Positions 8,311 to 16,653 of a stretch of 64,000 nucleotides of DNA are shown here, piece after piece. This DNA comes from Pseudomonadota bacterium (GTDB lineage Bacteria > Desulfobacterota > Binatia > Binatales > Binataceae). The DNA lies in the NCBI GenBank assembly GCA_021324755.1, contig JAJPIL010000022.1, forward strand, positions 109,277-173,276. The letters run 5' to 3'. The number at the start of each line of letters is the position of its first letter. The first letter of the stretch is position 1. The notes beneath the pieces are model-generated. The model saw only the letters and a list, made by a program, of their open reading frames with translations, did not search any database and was not told where the DNA came from. The position numbers and the translations under genes are program-made.

Positions 8311-9079
8311 TCACATGATTGTGGCGTCGGATGTTTTTCCGCAGCTGAAACAGTCGATAGCGTAGCTAGTCTCGCGGTGCCAAAAGTTTGCCGGCTGAGA
8401 CCGGAGCGAGTAGCGCTGTTGGGAGAGTTCGTGGTTCGAGTACTGCTTTGGAAAGCCGAAGCCAACCTTTTTTGTGTCAGCTTTCCAGGTGGCATATTCT
8501 GGATGCGCTTCAGAGTAGCGGCTAGCGATGCAGTAGGGAGGCAGCTTTTTGGTGGCGCTTAACAGTGTAGTTACCGTACGAGTTGTCAGCTCGACTTCAA
8601 GTGATGACGAATATGTGCCACGGCGAATTGGATCGCTGGTGGGAACAGGAACAGTTCCGATCGTGATCCTCGAGAAAGCCGAGAAAACCGGTAATGAAGA
8701 AAACTTGTGATTTTCGGTAAAGTTCTTTTCGGTGCAGCTTGTGCTGAACCTGCACAGTTGAGCCTTCCAACGCGATTAGTTTCAAGTTCTCTACCGCCTA
8801 GCAGGCCGCCTCACCTGAGAAGGTATGCGCTTTGCTCTTACACAAGGAAAGGTATGGTTTTATTTTTGGTTTTAAAATCGGGCTTTCCGGCACGACAGTT
8901 GAAAGTCTGATCAGTTTGATCTTTGAAAGCGCGGTCGTCCGGCCCTGTTAGCGTTTGAGCTTTACGTGGGCGAATTTAAGCTTTTAAAGTTTTGTTAGCA
9001 GAAAGGTTCCGGTTGGCGACATGAAGTTAGGCGTGCGTTGAATCGACGTAGCCCGGGAAGGAAAAATCCAGGAGGCCTA
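8311..9079. other. Long gap with little coding evidence
   Basis: About 770 bases separate the DUF1573 gene from the next credible gene. The track frames here (8377..8562, 8707..8910, 8597..8785 minus) give unconvincing peptides. The only segment with a good ribosome-binding site is the 52-codon frame at 8552..8710, listed separately. I see no tRNA, terminator or known riboswitch pattern. It may hold a decayed gene or a regulatory RNA, but the sequence alone does not show it. Confidence 0.4.
8552..8710 (+). CDS. Possible 52-residue protein, too short for the ORF track
   Basis: GTG 8552 lies ten bases after a GGGAGG site. The peptide is well mixed and protein-like (VVTVRVVSSTSSDDEYVPRR, then LVGTGTVPIVILEKAEK). 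No family is recognised, and no transmembrane or secretion signal is evident. It could be a genuine small protein or the end of a decayed gene. It stands alone in a long gap, so context gives no help. Confidence 0.22.
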   Translation: MALNSVVTVRVVSSTSSDDEYVPRRIGSLVGTGTVPIVILEKAEKTGNEENL

Positions 9080-9346
9080 ATGCCGGGGCAGTTAATTCAT
9101 CTGTTGATTAAAGCGTACGACATCGTAACGCACAGTTATGATGGGTGGGTTCGGCGTGGGTCGAAGGATCGCAAACAACTGGAGATATCGAGCGACGAAC
9201 TTGACGAGGTGTTGAAAGCGGTAACTGGTGGGCTTCAATTCGTTCGATGTATCTGGTTTTGCCCCGAGGATCATAAGTTTGGTATTACGTGTCAGTACGG
9301 TGAAACGACGATAGACCTCAGTATGCAGGTCCGTGATGCTCACTAG
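9080..9346 (+). CDS. Hypothetical 88-residue protein
   Basis: ATG 9080 is preceded four bases upstream by AGGAGG, a much better signal than the track start at 9038, so the shorter form is chosen. The product is a small soluble alpha/beta protein. It has an N-terminal helix (LIHLLIKAYDIVTHSYDGW), a helix with SSDELDEVLKAVTGGLQ, and then strands with RCIWFCPEDHKFGITCQYGE. Three cysteines occur in the second half but not in a recognised metal-binding spacing. I do not recognise the family. The C-terminal strand pattern and strong ribosome site make it likely to be translated. Confidence 0.5.
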   Translation: MPGQLIHLLIKAYDIVTHSYDGWVRRGSKDRKQLEISSDELDEVLKAVTGGLQFVRCIWFCPEDHKFGITCQYGETTIDLSMQVRDAH

Positions 9347-9666
9347 CCTTTTCGCTTGCGATTAAAAGCGATTGAAGGTTGGCCGGGGGCGCGGGCGGTC
9401 TTAATGGTCCGTTAAATGGGCGAGCCTCGAGGCAGCGGAATAGCTTGGGGACCGTGCGCTTGCTTTAGGAATTACTGGTCGGGATTGAGTTGTGGTGGGA
9501 GCGCCTTTCAGACTGCGGCGATGTATAATCGGCTGTAGACGCGCTTGACCGTCCTGAGATTCGCGCTTTTTACGACGAGAAGGTAATTTCTTTCGGCCGA
9601 GCGCGTGGGGATAGCACAAGAGATAAGCGGTGACCAGAGTGAAAGTGTCCCCGAGAAGGGGCTGCG
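9347..9666. other. Gap before the YiiX-like gene with an isolated TATAAT
   Basis: Just after the preceding stop, TCGCTT (9352) and AAGCGA (9366) could form a weak six-pair hairpin. A perfect TATAAT hexamer lies at 9524-9529 with no good -35 box at the usual spacing, so a sigma70 promoter for the gene at 9667 is possible but weak. Otherwise I see nothing in this 320-base stretch. Confidence 0.3.
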
Positions 9667-10602
9667 ATGGGGCTACGGGCGAAACGTTACTTGCATGACG
9701 CGATAAGGCGCTACGATCTGCGAGGTTGGCTGACGCGCGCTCTCACTAGGGCTTGTATCCGTTTTCTTACCCGCCCTGTCAAACAGTATCAGCTTAAGAT
9801 TCCTGTCGATACGGCTCGCCTTAAGCGATTTATCGCGAAGGGAGATGTAGTGCTGGTCGAGGGTAACGAGCGAATCAGTGAAATTATCAAGTACTTGACC
9901 CAAAGCTCGTGGTCGCATGCCGCGCTTTACGTTGGCGATGAACCTTTAAAGCGCTTGCCCGCTCTTAAGGATTCGCTTATCGAGCGTTTTGGGGAGGAGT
10001 CTAAGTACTTGCTCGTTGAGGCGCTACCAGACCAAGGGGTGGTGCTCTCTCCGCTGGTAAAGTATAGCTCGTTTAATATTCGAGTGTGTCGACCTTACAA
10101 TTTGACCCGCCGCGATTTAGACCGGCTCTTGACGATGGCGCTTGCTCAAGTTGGACATCAGTACGACCTCAAAAACGTTTTGGATCTGGCCCGTTACTTT
10201 TTCCCCTTTACTCTTTTGCCTAGGCGTTGGCAGCGCCAAGTTTTCAACTTCGGCAGCGGCGAGCCGACGCGCGTAATCTGCTCCAGTATGATCGCGTCTT
10301 TGTTTCATGAGATAAAATTTCCGATCATTCCCCACATCGAGTTGGTAAACGATAGCGCACCCGAAGAGCCACGGTTTTTGGCGGTGCTGAGGGAGTGGCT
10401 TGGTTGGCGTCCTGCCGGGCGGTTAGAGGTATTCAAGCCCACGCCGTCAACACTTATTATTCCGCGCGACTTTGATTTGTCTCCTTATTTTGAGGTCGTA
10501 AAGTTCAACATTATCGAGGAGCTCAAGTTCGACTATCGCCGCATCGCGTGGGTCGACGAGCTTGGGCAGTCGCATGAGACTAAGCTAAACGGTTCTCGTT
10601 AG
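9667..10602 (+). CDS. YiiX/YebB-like permuted NlpC/P60 cysteine hydrolase
   Basis: The central domain fits the permuted papain-like amidase family (YiiX/YebB, formerly DUF830). An N-terminal KGDVVLVEGN strand is followed by SSWSHAALYVGD, with the catalytic His; later comes GHQYDLKNVLDLARY and then RVICSSMIASLFHE, with the catalytic Cys. In this family the His precedes the Cys, the reverse of ordinary NlpC/P60 enzymes. The family is predicted to cleave amide or acyl bonds in lipids or peptidoglycan. There is no obvious signal peptide, but aromatic-rich stretches (LARYFFPFTLLPRRW) may sit at a membrane. At 311 residues it has extra N- and C-terminal flanks. A hairpin follows the gene, so it may be monocistronic. 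Confidence 0.75.
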   Translation: MGLRAKRYLHDAIRRYDLRGWLTRALTRACIRFLTRPVKQYQLKIPVDTARLKRFIAKGDVVLVEGNERISEIIKYLTQSSWSHAALYVGDEPLKRLPALKDSLIERFGEESKYLLVEALPDQGVVLSPLVKYSSFNIRVCRPYNLTRRDLDRLLTMALAQVGHQYDLKNVLDLARYFFPFTLLPRRWQRQVFNFGSGEPTRVICSSMIASLFHEIKFPIIPHIELVNDSAPEEPRFLAVLREWLGWRPAGRLEVFKPTPSTLIIPRDFDLSPYFEVVKFNIIEELKFDYRRIAWVDELGQSHETKLNGSR

Positions 10603-10617
10603 CCGGTGATTGCGTAG

Positions 10618-10670
10618 CCCCAAAAGGTTTGCCAAGCTAGTTGTTGTTAGCTGCCTTAACCTTTTTGGGG
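10618..10670. terminator. Inverted repeat after the YiiX-like gene
   Basis: CCCCAAAAGGTT (10618-10629) is repeated inversely as AACCTTTTTGGGG (10658-10670), with one extra T in the right arm. The loop contains a second weak dyad (AGCTAG/TTAGCT). The hairpin lies 16 bases after the stop codon. The T-run sits inside the right arm rather than after it, so it is a probable but not textbook terminator. Confidence 0.5.
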
Positions 10671-10689
10671 ATACACGTTGCGACAGAGC

Positions 10690-10965
10690 ATGAGGGACAA
10701 CAATGGCTCACTGGAGCGAGAGGCTTTGGAGCGCCGTATCGCGAAAATACTCCATCGTCACTGCAATTTTGGCTGGGCGCACTACTACATCCCGAGCGAA
10801 AAGTTTCCAAGCCTAATTGAGGAGTTAGTAGAACTGCTCGCCCCGCAGGGCGAGGTTTGCCATGAGGAAGTAGTGCGGGCGCTGCTCAAACTAAAGCACG
10901 TGGGGTCGGAGCAGGAGCGAGCCGAAGCTCTGCAACGTGAATTCGTGATTTGCAAAAGGAAATAA
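10690..10965 (+). CDS. Hypothetical 91-residue protein
   Basis: The predicted protein is small, helical and charged. It has an N-terminal helix LEREALERRIAKILHRHCNF, a middle segment HYYIPSEKFPSLIEELVELL, and a final helical stretch rich in Glu, Gln and Arg. ATG 10690 is preferred to the track's TTG 10678, although neither has a clear ribosome site. The consistent amphipathic helices suggest a true cytosolic protein, perhaps a small binding or regulatory factor. No family is recognised. It is convergent with the large minus-strand gene that ends at 11043. Confidence 0.5.
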   Translation: MRDNNGSLEREALERRIAKILHRHCNFGWAHYYIPSEKFPSLIEELVELLAPQGEVCHEEVVRALLKLKHVGSEQERAEALQREFVICKRK

Positions 10966-11042
10966 GGCGGGCGCAGTTCACCAAGGTTTGTCTTCTCACT
11001 GTAACGATAATACCGGTTGAGTTATCAATTAGCCTTATCCTT

Positions 11043-13853
11043 TCAGCACAGAGGGACTTTTCTCGCCGTAAGTTCGTGTGCTTCGGCTAGGGCGACTCTG
11101 CCGGCGTTTGTGGCAAAGCGTTCGTGCAGAGGACTGATCATCGTCCCAACCGCCACCATTCTGAACGCCATACGGGCAAGGTTGGTAAACGGCGCCGGCA
11201 CCAGCTCAGCCGCGTCTTTGAACTCCGCCAGCGTCTGGTTATCCCAGCCGAACAAGCCGGTCAAAAACATGTAAATCGGTAGCGAGCCGAATAGACATAT
11301 AGCGACCAGCGCCCATGAACCGATCGGATGATCGGCGCCGCTAGGCAGTAGACGAACGATCGTCGCCAGAATCGAGTAGCTTGCTATCCCAGAAAGCAAC
11401 GGATTGACCAGGGTTTGCCACACGCTGAGCGCCGGAGTGATTACCCTAGACACCATCAATGTCCATCCGACAACCGCCTTTAGCAACGAGGAGAGGCCAA
11501 AGGCATAGAACAAGCCCGGAAAGCCAAAATGCTTCATGAGCGCCCAGGCGAGTACGATTCGCGAACCGTGTTCCAGAGCGGCCGCCCATGTAAATAGCCC
11601 GGTGTTTCCTACGCCTTGGAAAACCTGATCAGGGAGCCGACCCGCGAAATCGATCGCCCGCCAGAGATGCGCAAGAAATAGCACCTGGGCGACGCGAGAA
11701 AACTGCGCCGGCAACAAGCCGTGAACCATCACAGCGCTGAATGCGATAAAAGCACCGCCCAACATCGTCGTTACCATCGCTCCCCATCGCAGCCCTTGGT
11801 CCAGGTAGTAGCGAGTTAGCCCGAGCATACCGTGCGAGTAGCTCTCCGAGATGCTGGGCATCAGGGTGATGAATATGTACGTGCCGGTTTCGATATATGC
11901 GAAGGTAAGCATGTAGCATATGACCCACAGCTCATTCAGTTCCAGAAAGTCCGGCAACGCCAGTACCATCAAAAGCGGTATCAACGCCCAACTAAGCGCG
12001 GTTATCAGCGAACCCAAAGTCAGCTTAAAGCCGTAGATAAGCGAACGCCTGACCGTGTCGCGGTCGAAATGGGCTAGAAATAGGGTGCTCAGCTTAAAGC
12101 CCACCGCTCGGTAAAACAGTGCGCATAAAGCAGCGATCGACAAGTTCGCGATCACGCCTCCGATCGCGGCACCGAACGCCGCTCCCATTCCTTCGCCGTA
12201 GATGGGATGGGCTAGTCCCCATTTGCGTCCCAAAAGGCTGCATACCATCGAAGGTACGGGCGCAAGCACGTAGGTCAAAACGATAAGAAACTGGGAGTAG
12301 TCGAATCGTTGAAGCGCACGAAAAAAGTTGAAGAAAATCGACACAAACCCCGGAAAAAGAGTATAGGCGTGCAAAACTACAAGCCACGCTAAAAACGCCA
12401 TTGAGGTGCGCGGCAACCAGACGGCTGCCCCCAGGGCGAGAGCTGTGACCGCGAGACTTCCGGTCAAAGCATGGAACCAGACAAAAAACTGGGCGTACGC
12501 GATCGCTCGGGCAGGGTCGGTCACGCGAAACTCGGCAAAATACTTCACCATCGCCTGTCCGGTCCCCAGGTCAAGGAGCGCAAAGAAGAAAGGCATAAAT
12601 TGGCTCACTGCCGCAGCTGCACCACGCGCTTCCACGAAGGGATTTATGAAGTTGCGCTCGATGTAAAAAGTCGTGGCAAAGTTAAAAGGGATCATTACAA
12701 AAAGCGCGAGCAGGTAATTGTAGAGAAATCCGCTAAGTGGACGGTGAAAACCAATCAGTTCCCATCTGGGATCGCTTCGGTCGCCTCGTAATTTGTTCGA
12801 AACGGCATATCTAAAGGCGTTATTAGCGGACGATTCGTCTAGCTGCGGGTCTGATTCGAGCGAACGCTTAGGTGCCTGGCGGCCAGACGCTACCGGTAGA
12901 CGAACTTCGAGCAACTTTTCGGGATGGTTTAAACTTGTCCGGCGGACGATCACGAACGCGACCGACAAAAGGGCGCATATCGTAATTAGGAATATTGCGA
13001 GCACTACGACGTCGCCGCGCTTAGGCACGGGCGAGGCCACCCACTGGCTGAAGTTCGAAACCTTTAGCCGCGCAGCGTCGCGACTCAAGAAATAAAGAAG
13101 CCAGTTGAAGTACGGCCAGCGCTGCAATTCGTAGTTCTCGCCCGTCTCGTTAAGGCTCAATAACTCAAGTAGACCGACCGATTGGGTGGTCTGGGTAGCT
13201 GGTTGGAGCCAAGTCGTCAGAACGTAGATGCGGCCTTTGGCGATTTCGAGCCGAAGCAGAATTGGTGTGCCTGGGCTTACGCGATCGCTGCGAGCTGTGG
13301 CAACTAGAACCTCGCCCCTTGTGCGCGTGCTTGAAGAAAGCCGGACCACAGTCCGCTGATAAACTCTTCCCGCAGAGCGCCAATTGGCCTGTGAGGCAAG
13401 AGCGCTCGTGGGCGGGCCCACGTACTGGAGTATCGCAGCTATCTCTTCCAGTCGCTGCGCGCGCCCTTTTCCCCCTCCGACGTTCACTTGCGCGCTTTGA
13501 GTGAGAGCGTTGTCCGTCAGGAAAGCTACTGAAGCGGACGGAGTGTGCTCGCCTAAAATCAGCAACATTCCAGTCCCCTGTTCGACCTGCGTCTTCAACA
13601 GCTCGAGTTCGCGCCCTGGTGCAGGCAGCGCTTCTTGAACCACGACGGTTTGGGCCTGGCTAAGTGTGCTTGTGCGCTCGGCTGAAGGATCGAGCAAAAG
13701 GCGGTCGAGTACGGACTTCTCGCTTCCCAGGTAGTAAAAACGAAATTTCTCGGTAGATGCCCAAGTTGGAGAACAAGTTGGCGCCAAGATTGACAGGAGC
13801 CATACCAACGTTAGTTGGAGAAAGGCACAAATCGCTCTGGGTTTAGTTAACAT
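11043..13853 (-). CDS. Secreted-domain/flippase fusion protein (MATE/Wzx-like membrane half)
   Basis: The start is set at ATG 13853, which begins a good signal peptide (ICAFLQLTLVWLLSILAPTC); the track's 54-residue extension looks non-coding. The product is about 936 residues. Residues 30-290 form a soluble, probably periplasmic domain with alternating strands and helices (VVVQEALPAPGRELELLKTQ, GTGMLLILGEH), resembling GATase-like or flavodoxin-like folds without a recognisable active site. A helix (VVVLAIFLITICALLSVAFVIV) then leads to a basic linker. The last 540 residues contain about twelve to fourteen hydrophobic segments of the polysaccharide-exporter/MATE type. The arrangement suggests a lipid-linked glycan flippase with a regulatory or glycan-sensing periplasmic half. 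It appears to be a stand-alone transcription unit. Function is inferred from topology only. Confidence 0.6.
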   Translation of the reverse strand: MLTKPRAICAFLQLTLVWLLSILAPTCSPTWASTEKFRFYYLGSEKSVLDRLLLDPSAERTSTLSQAQTVVVQEALPAPGRELELLKTQVEQGTGMLLILGEHTPSASVAFLTDNALTQSAQVNVGGGKGRAQRLEEIAAILQYVGPPTSALASQANWRSAGRVYQRTVVRLSSSTRTRGEVLVATARSDRVSPGTPILLRLEIAKGRIYVLTTWLQPATQTTQSVGLLELLSLNETGENYELQRWPYFNWLLYFLSRDAARLKVSNFSQWVASPVPKRGDVVVLAIFLITICALLSVAFVIVRRTSLNHPEKLLEVRLPVASGRQAPKRSLESDPQLDESSANNAFRYAVSNKLRGDRSDPRWELIGFHRPLSGFLYNYLLALFVMIPFNFATTFYIERNFINPFVEARGAAAAVSQFMPFFFALLDLGTGQAMVKYFAEFRVTDPARAIAYAQFFVWFHALTGSLAVTALALGAAVWLPRTSMAFLAWLVVLHAYTLFPGFVSIFFNFFRALQRFDYSQFLIVLTYVLAPVPSMVCSLLGRKWGLAHPIYGEGMGAAFGAAIGGVIANLSIAALCALFYRAVGFKLSTLFLAHFDRDTVRRSLIYGFKLTLGSLITALSWALIPLLMVLALPDFLELNELWVICYMLTFAYIETGTYIFITLMPSISESYSHGMLGLTRYYLDQGLRWGAMVTTMLGGAFIAFSAVMVHGLLPAQFSRVAQVLFLAHLWRAIDFAGRLPDQVFQGVGNTGLFTWAAALEHGSRIVLAWALMKHFGFPGLFYAFGLSSLLKAVVGWTLMVSRVITPALSVWQTLVNPLLSGIASYSILATIVRLLPSGADHPIGSWALVAICLFGSLPIYMFLTGLFGWDNQTLAEFKDAAELVPAPFTNLARMAFRMVAVGTMISPLHERFATNAGRVALAEAHELTARKVPLC

Positions 13854-14473
13854 AGTGATAGGTACTTCTCGGAGAAAGCTCGGTCTGGGACATTGTCTAC
13901 CCTCCGCGACCGAATGTAGCGAACATAGCATGTCCATGCGCCTTGGGAGCCGAGGGATCCGGCTTGCCGACCAATTTGACAGTTGATAGCGTGGCTGCCA
14001 ACTCTTACCGTGCATGCCGTCGCTTTGCGCGACATTTTACTTGGTTTTGAGCAAGCATTGTCCTACCGAGCACAAATCCGGGCGGGTATCAATCGTTTAA
14101 GGACGTCCCCGATGCGGAAAAGAGGTTAGCTGTGGAGCGGCGAGTCTGTAAGCGCGGTTCAAAAACCGGTTAAACGGCGAAAAAGTGGGGACTGATTGCC
14201 TGAACGTTCACGACGTTGTCGTTGGGTTAGAACCTGCTTGCGGATGATATAAGGCCGCCTTTTGCAATCTCGTTCAATAGTAACTGTGGCGCATTTTTAA
14301 GGGCCAAAGTAAAAACCGATATGCACGCGCAGGTCGATACTATCAGGCGAAGTAGTGCGTCTTGCAAGGCGCGTTGCAAGAATTGAAATAGTCCGGTTGG
14401 AGGTGAGTTAGCCGGCTGCGAGCTCGTTTGAGGGTGTACATCTTTAAGTAAGAAAAGATAGGAGGTCGTTACA
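13854..14473. other. Divergent regulatory gap between flippase fusion and nitroreductase
   Basis: This 620-base divergent gap includes the rejected N-terminal extension of the minus-strand gene. It holds a single AACCGGTT palindrome at 14164-14171 and a stronger dyad at 14361-14380 (listed separately). No convincing ORF, RNA gene or transposon end is visible. It is the likely promoter region for both flanking genes. Confidence 0.45.
14361..14380. promoter_or_regulatory. Perfect dyad CTTGCAA-N6-TTGCAAG upstream of nitroreductase gene
   Basis: Seven-base perfect inverted arms are separated by six bases, about 95 bases before the GTG start of the nitroreductase gene. Such a dyad fits a homodimeric helix-turn-helix regulator of the TetR or MarR type, but no regulator gene is adjacent. 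As RNA it would form only a short hairpin with no T-run, so an operator is more likely than a terminator. Confidence 0.35.
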
Positions 14474-14992
14474 GTGGAAGCGTTAGAAGCGATTTTAAGT
14501 CGGCGAGTCGTCAGAGCATTTTCGAATAAACCAGTTCAACTGAGCGACCTCGTAAAAATTATCGATGCTGGCCGACATGCGATGAGCGCCCGAAACCTTC
14601 AGCCTTGGCATTTTATCATTGTGCGAGATGTTGCCACGATCCGAAAACTGGGCGAGCTTTGCTCGACCGGCCGTTTTGTGGCTGACGCGCCTTGTGCCAT
14701 AGTTGTGTTGAAAGATAAAACTAACGTCCGCTGGGCCGATATAGATTGCGCCCAAGCGGTGCAGAACATGGCCAATGCCGCGTGGGCTCTTGGTCTGGGG
14801 ACCTGTTGGGTGGGCAACTTCGACGGGCAGAAGATAGCAGAGATACTCGGTGTGTCGGATAATTGGGCAGTTTTTACCGTGCTTCCCTTTGGCTATCCCA
14901 GTCCGAACCAGCCGCCCTCGAGTCAGCGCCTGCGGCCACGCTCGCAGACGGTCGATTTGGAGAGATTCGGCCAACCGCTGGCAAGTGTTTAG
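14474..14992 (+). CDS. Nitroreductase-family FMN oxidoreductase
   Basis: GTG 14474 has an excellent AGGAGGT site seven bases upstream. The protein begins MEALEAILSRRVVRAFSNKPV, the usual nitroreductase opening in which the RR(S/V)VR basic cluster contacts the FMN phosphate. SARNLQPWHFIIVRD (FMN binding) and WALGLGTCWVGNFD (the G-x-G-S/T-CW segment) follow. At 172 residues it is a short member, like the archaeal and anaerobe types that lack extra insertions. These enzymes are flavin-dependent homodimers that reduce nitro groups, quinones or, in some cases, a dehydro-F420 precursor. The substrate here is unknown. F420 genes lie at the other end of the window, so a link is only speculative. Confidence 0.85.
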   Translation: MEALEAILSRRVVRAFSNKPVQLSDLVKIIDAGRHAMSARNLQPWHFIIVRDVATIRKLGELCSTGRFVADAPCAIVVLKDKTNVRWADIDCAQAVQNMANAAWALGLGTCWVGNFDGQKIAEILGVSDNWAVFTVLPFGYPSPNQPPSSQRLRPRSQTVDLERFGQPLASV

Positions 14993-15288
14993 GCACTTTA
15001 GCTCGCGGTTTTTGACGCGGCCATCGGGTGCGGCTCCTCGAACTATCTTCGCGTAAGATACGGGTAGGTTTGGACGCCGCTTAGTAGCTATACTAGGTTT
15101 CGGGTCAGGTCGGTTGTCTGGATCGGGCCGCGCCTCGAAGAGTTTAAGCTTTTGCAGCTAAGTGGTTCCTTTTAAAAGGCGAGTCTTTGTTAGGCGGCAG
15201 CGGTTTGTTCTTTTAATCTGGTTTTTGTTTAGGGTTGAAGCTTCTCTGATGTGTCCTCAGCGTTAAATGGAGGGGATTTGGGTTTACG

Positions 15289-15726
15289 ATGAAGGTGCAA
15301 GAAGTAGAACCTCGCCAGGCGTTTGAACTTTTGCAACAGGACCCGCAAGCGGTCTATCTCGATGTGCGCACCGAAGAAGAGTTTGCCCGTGGCCATGTAC
15401 CGCGGGCGCTTAACATTCCGGTGGTTTTTCCCAAGGGGCCCGGTCAGTGGGAGCCTAACGAGAAGTTCTTGGCGGCAGTAGAAGCTCTGCTGGACAAGGG
15501 TCAGAGGATAGTAGTTGGATGCGCCATGGGCGGAAGGTCGCGCAGGGCGTGTGAGATAATGATGGAGGCTGGCTTTGAGCGGGTTGTGAACTTGCGCGGA
15601 GGATTTTCGGGGCAGCGGGATCATAGCGGTCAAATCGTTGCCCAAGGGTGGTGTGACGCGGGCCTTCCGGTGGCTCGCGACGGAACGCCCTACAGCGAGA
15701 TTCTTGCCAAATTAAAACTCGCTTAA
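15289..15726 (+). CDS. Single-domain rhodanese-like sulfurtransferase
   Basis: The 145-residue protein is one rhodanese domain. YLDVRTEEEFARGHVPRALNIP is the N-terminal CH2A-like motif, the active loop is GCAMGGRSRRACE with the persulfide-forming Cys, and VVNLRGGFSGQ lies near the C-terminus. Such proteins carry sulfane sulfur from thiosulfate, cysteine desulfurase or persulfides to acceptors in the cytosol. No signal peptide is present. Position may hint at sulfur metabolism, because an MBL hydrolase of the persulfide-dioxygenase/glyoxalase II superfamily lies two genes downstream. A further possible client is the rhodanese-less ThiI encoded at 57.3 kb. The preceding 296-base gap contains a perfect palindrome CCTTTTAAAAGG at 15168-15179 but no gene. 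Confidence 0.9.
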   Translation: MKVQEVEPRQAFELLQQDPQAVYLDVRTEEEFARGHVPRALNIPVVFPKGPGQWEPNEKFLAAVEALLDKGQRIVVGCAMGGRSRRACEIMMEAGFERVVNLRGGFSGQRDHSGQIVAQGWCDAGLPVARDGTPYSEILAKLKLA

Positions 15727-15974
15727 GCCTTGAGCTGACTAAAACGTTGTGGTGTAGACTGGCACGAATTCGGTTCTGTGCGTTCTCCGACAATGGGAAA
15801 GGGCGTTTAGCTTACTTTATTCGCCAGGGAGTGACGCCCACTCCCGCCGACACATGCATTCCTTGGATATTTGTGTTCCTGGCGAAGCTGCAGATGAGAC
15901 GCCTCGGCAGGGCAAGGGTTTTGCAACAGTAGACAGTCGGCCTTGCGGGCCAATAGCGTAATTTTTATAAGCAC

Positions 15975-16625
15975 ATGGCGATAAGACTCACCCGTATTTA
16001 CACTCGAAGCGGAGACAAAGGGCTTACCGGCTTGGTCGGCGGAGCCCGTGTACCGAAAGACAGTCTTAGAGTGGAAGCCTACGGCACCGTCGACGAGTTG
16101 AACGCGGTGGTGGGAATCGTTCGCACCCTTACGCCGAATTTCCGGGAAAAGCTCGGAGACGATTATCAGTGGTACTCAGACATGCTGAGGCGGCTTCAGA
16201 ACGAACTTTTCGACGTGGGTAGCGAGTTGGCGACGCCACCGGGTTTGGATTACCCAGGACGCTACCAGATAAGCCAAGCCGAGGTCACGGCGCTTGAGCG
16301 GGAGATCGACCGCATGCAGGAAGAACTAGAGCCGCTTAACTCGTTCACGCTTCCCGGAGGCGGACAGTTGAACGCGATGCTTCATCTGGCGCGTACCGTA
16401 TGTCGGCGAGCCGAGCGCGTATGCTGGGCTTTGCGCCGCGCCGAAGAAGTAAACGAGCATCTGCTGGCTTACCTCAACAGGTTAAGCGATCATCTTTTCG
16501 TGCAGTCGCGTTGGGTGGCTAAAAGGCTGGGCGAGCCGGAATTTCTGTGGGAGCGCGGTTTGCGGCGCGACCCCAAAGCGGCGCGCGAAGCTCGACGAAA
16601 ACAGGCACAAGAGTCTCAAGATTGA
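15975..16625 (+). CDS. PduO-type cob(I)alamin adenosyltransferase
   Basis: The N-terminus RIYTRSGDKGLTGLVGGARV is the ATP-binding signature of the PduO/MMAB family. It is followed by YGTVDELNAVVGIVRT and by NSFTLPGGGQLNAMLHLARTVCRRAER, which form the trimeric helical-bundle active site. The enzyme transfers the 5'-deoxyadenosyl group from ATP to cob(I)alamin, making coenzyme B12. With 216 residues it is full length, with a basic C-terminal tail. The MBL gene begins 28 bases downstream, so the two are probably co-transcribed. No cobalamin riboswitch is visible in the 248-base leader. B12-dependent enzymes are not present in the window. Confidence 0.93.
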   Translation: MAIRLTRIYTRSGDKGLTGLVGGARVPKDSLRVEAYGTVDELNAVVGIVRTLTPNFREKLGDDYQWYSDMLRRLQNELFDVGSELATPPGLDYPGRYQISQAEVTALEREIDRMQEELEPLNSFTLPGGGQLNAMLHLARTVCRRAERVCWALRRAEEVNEHLLAYLNRLSDHLFVQSRWVAKRLGEPEFLWERGLRRDPKAAREARRKQAQESQD

Positions 16626-16653
16626 GCAGGCGGGCACGAATCGAACACGGCAT

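Noticed and set aside
15727-15974. Cobalamin riboswitch upstream of the adenosyltransferase
   Set aside because: No B12-box-like core could be found in the leader.
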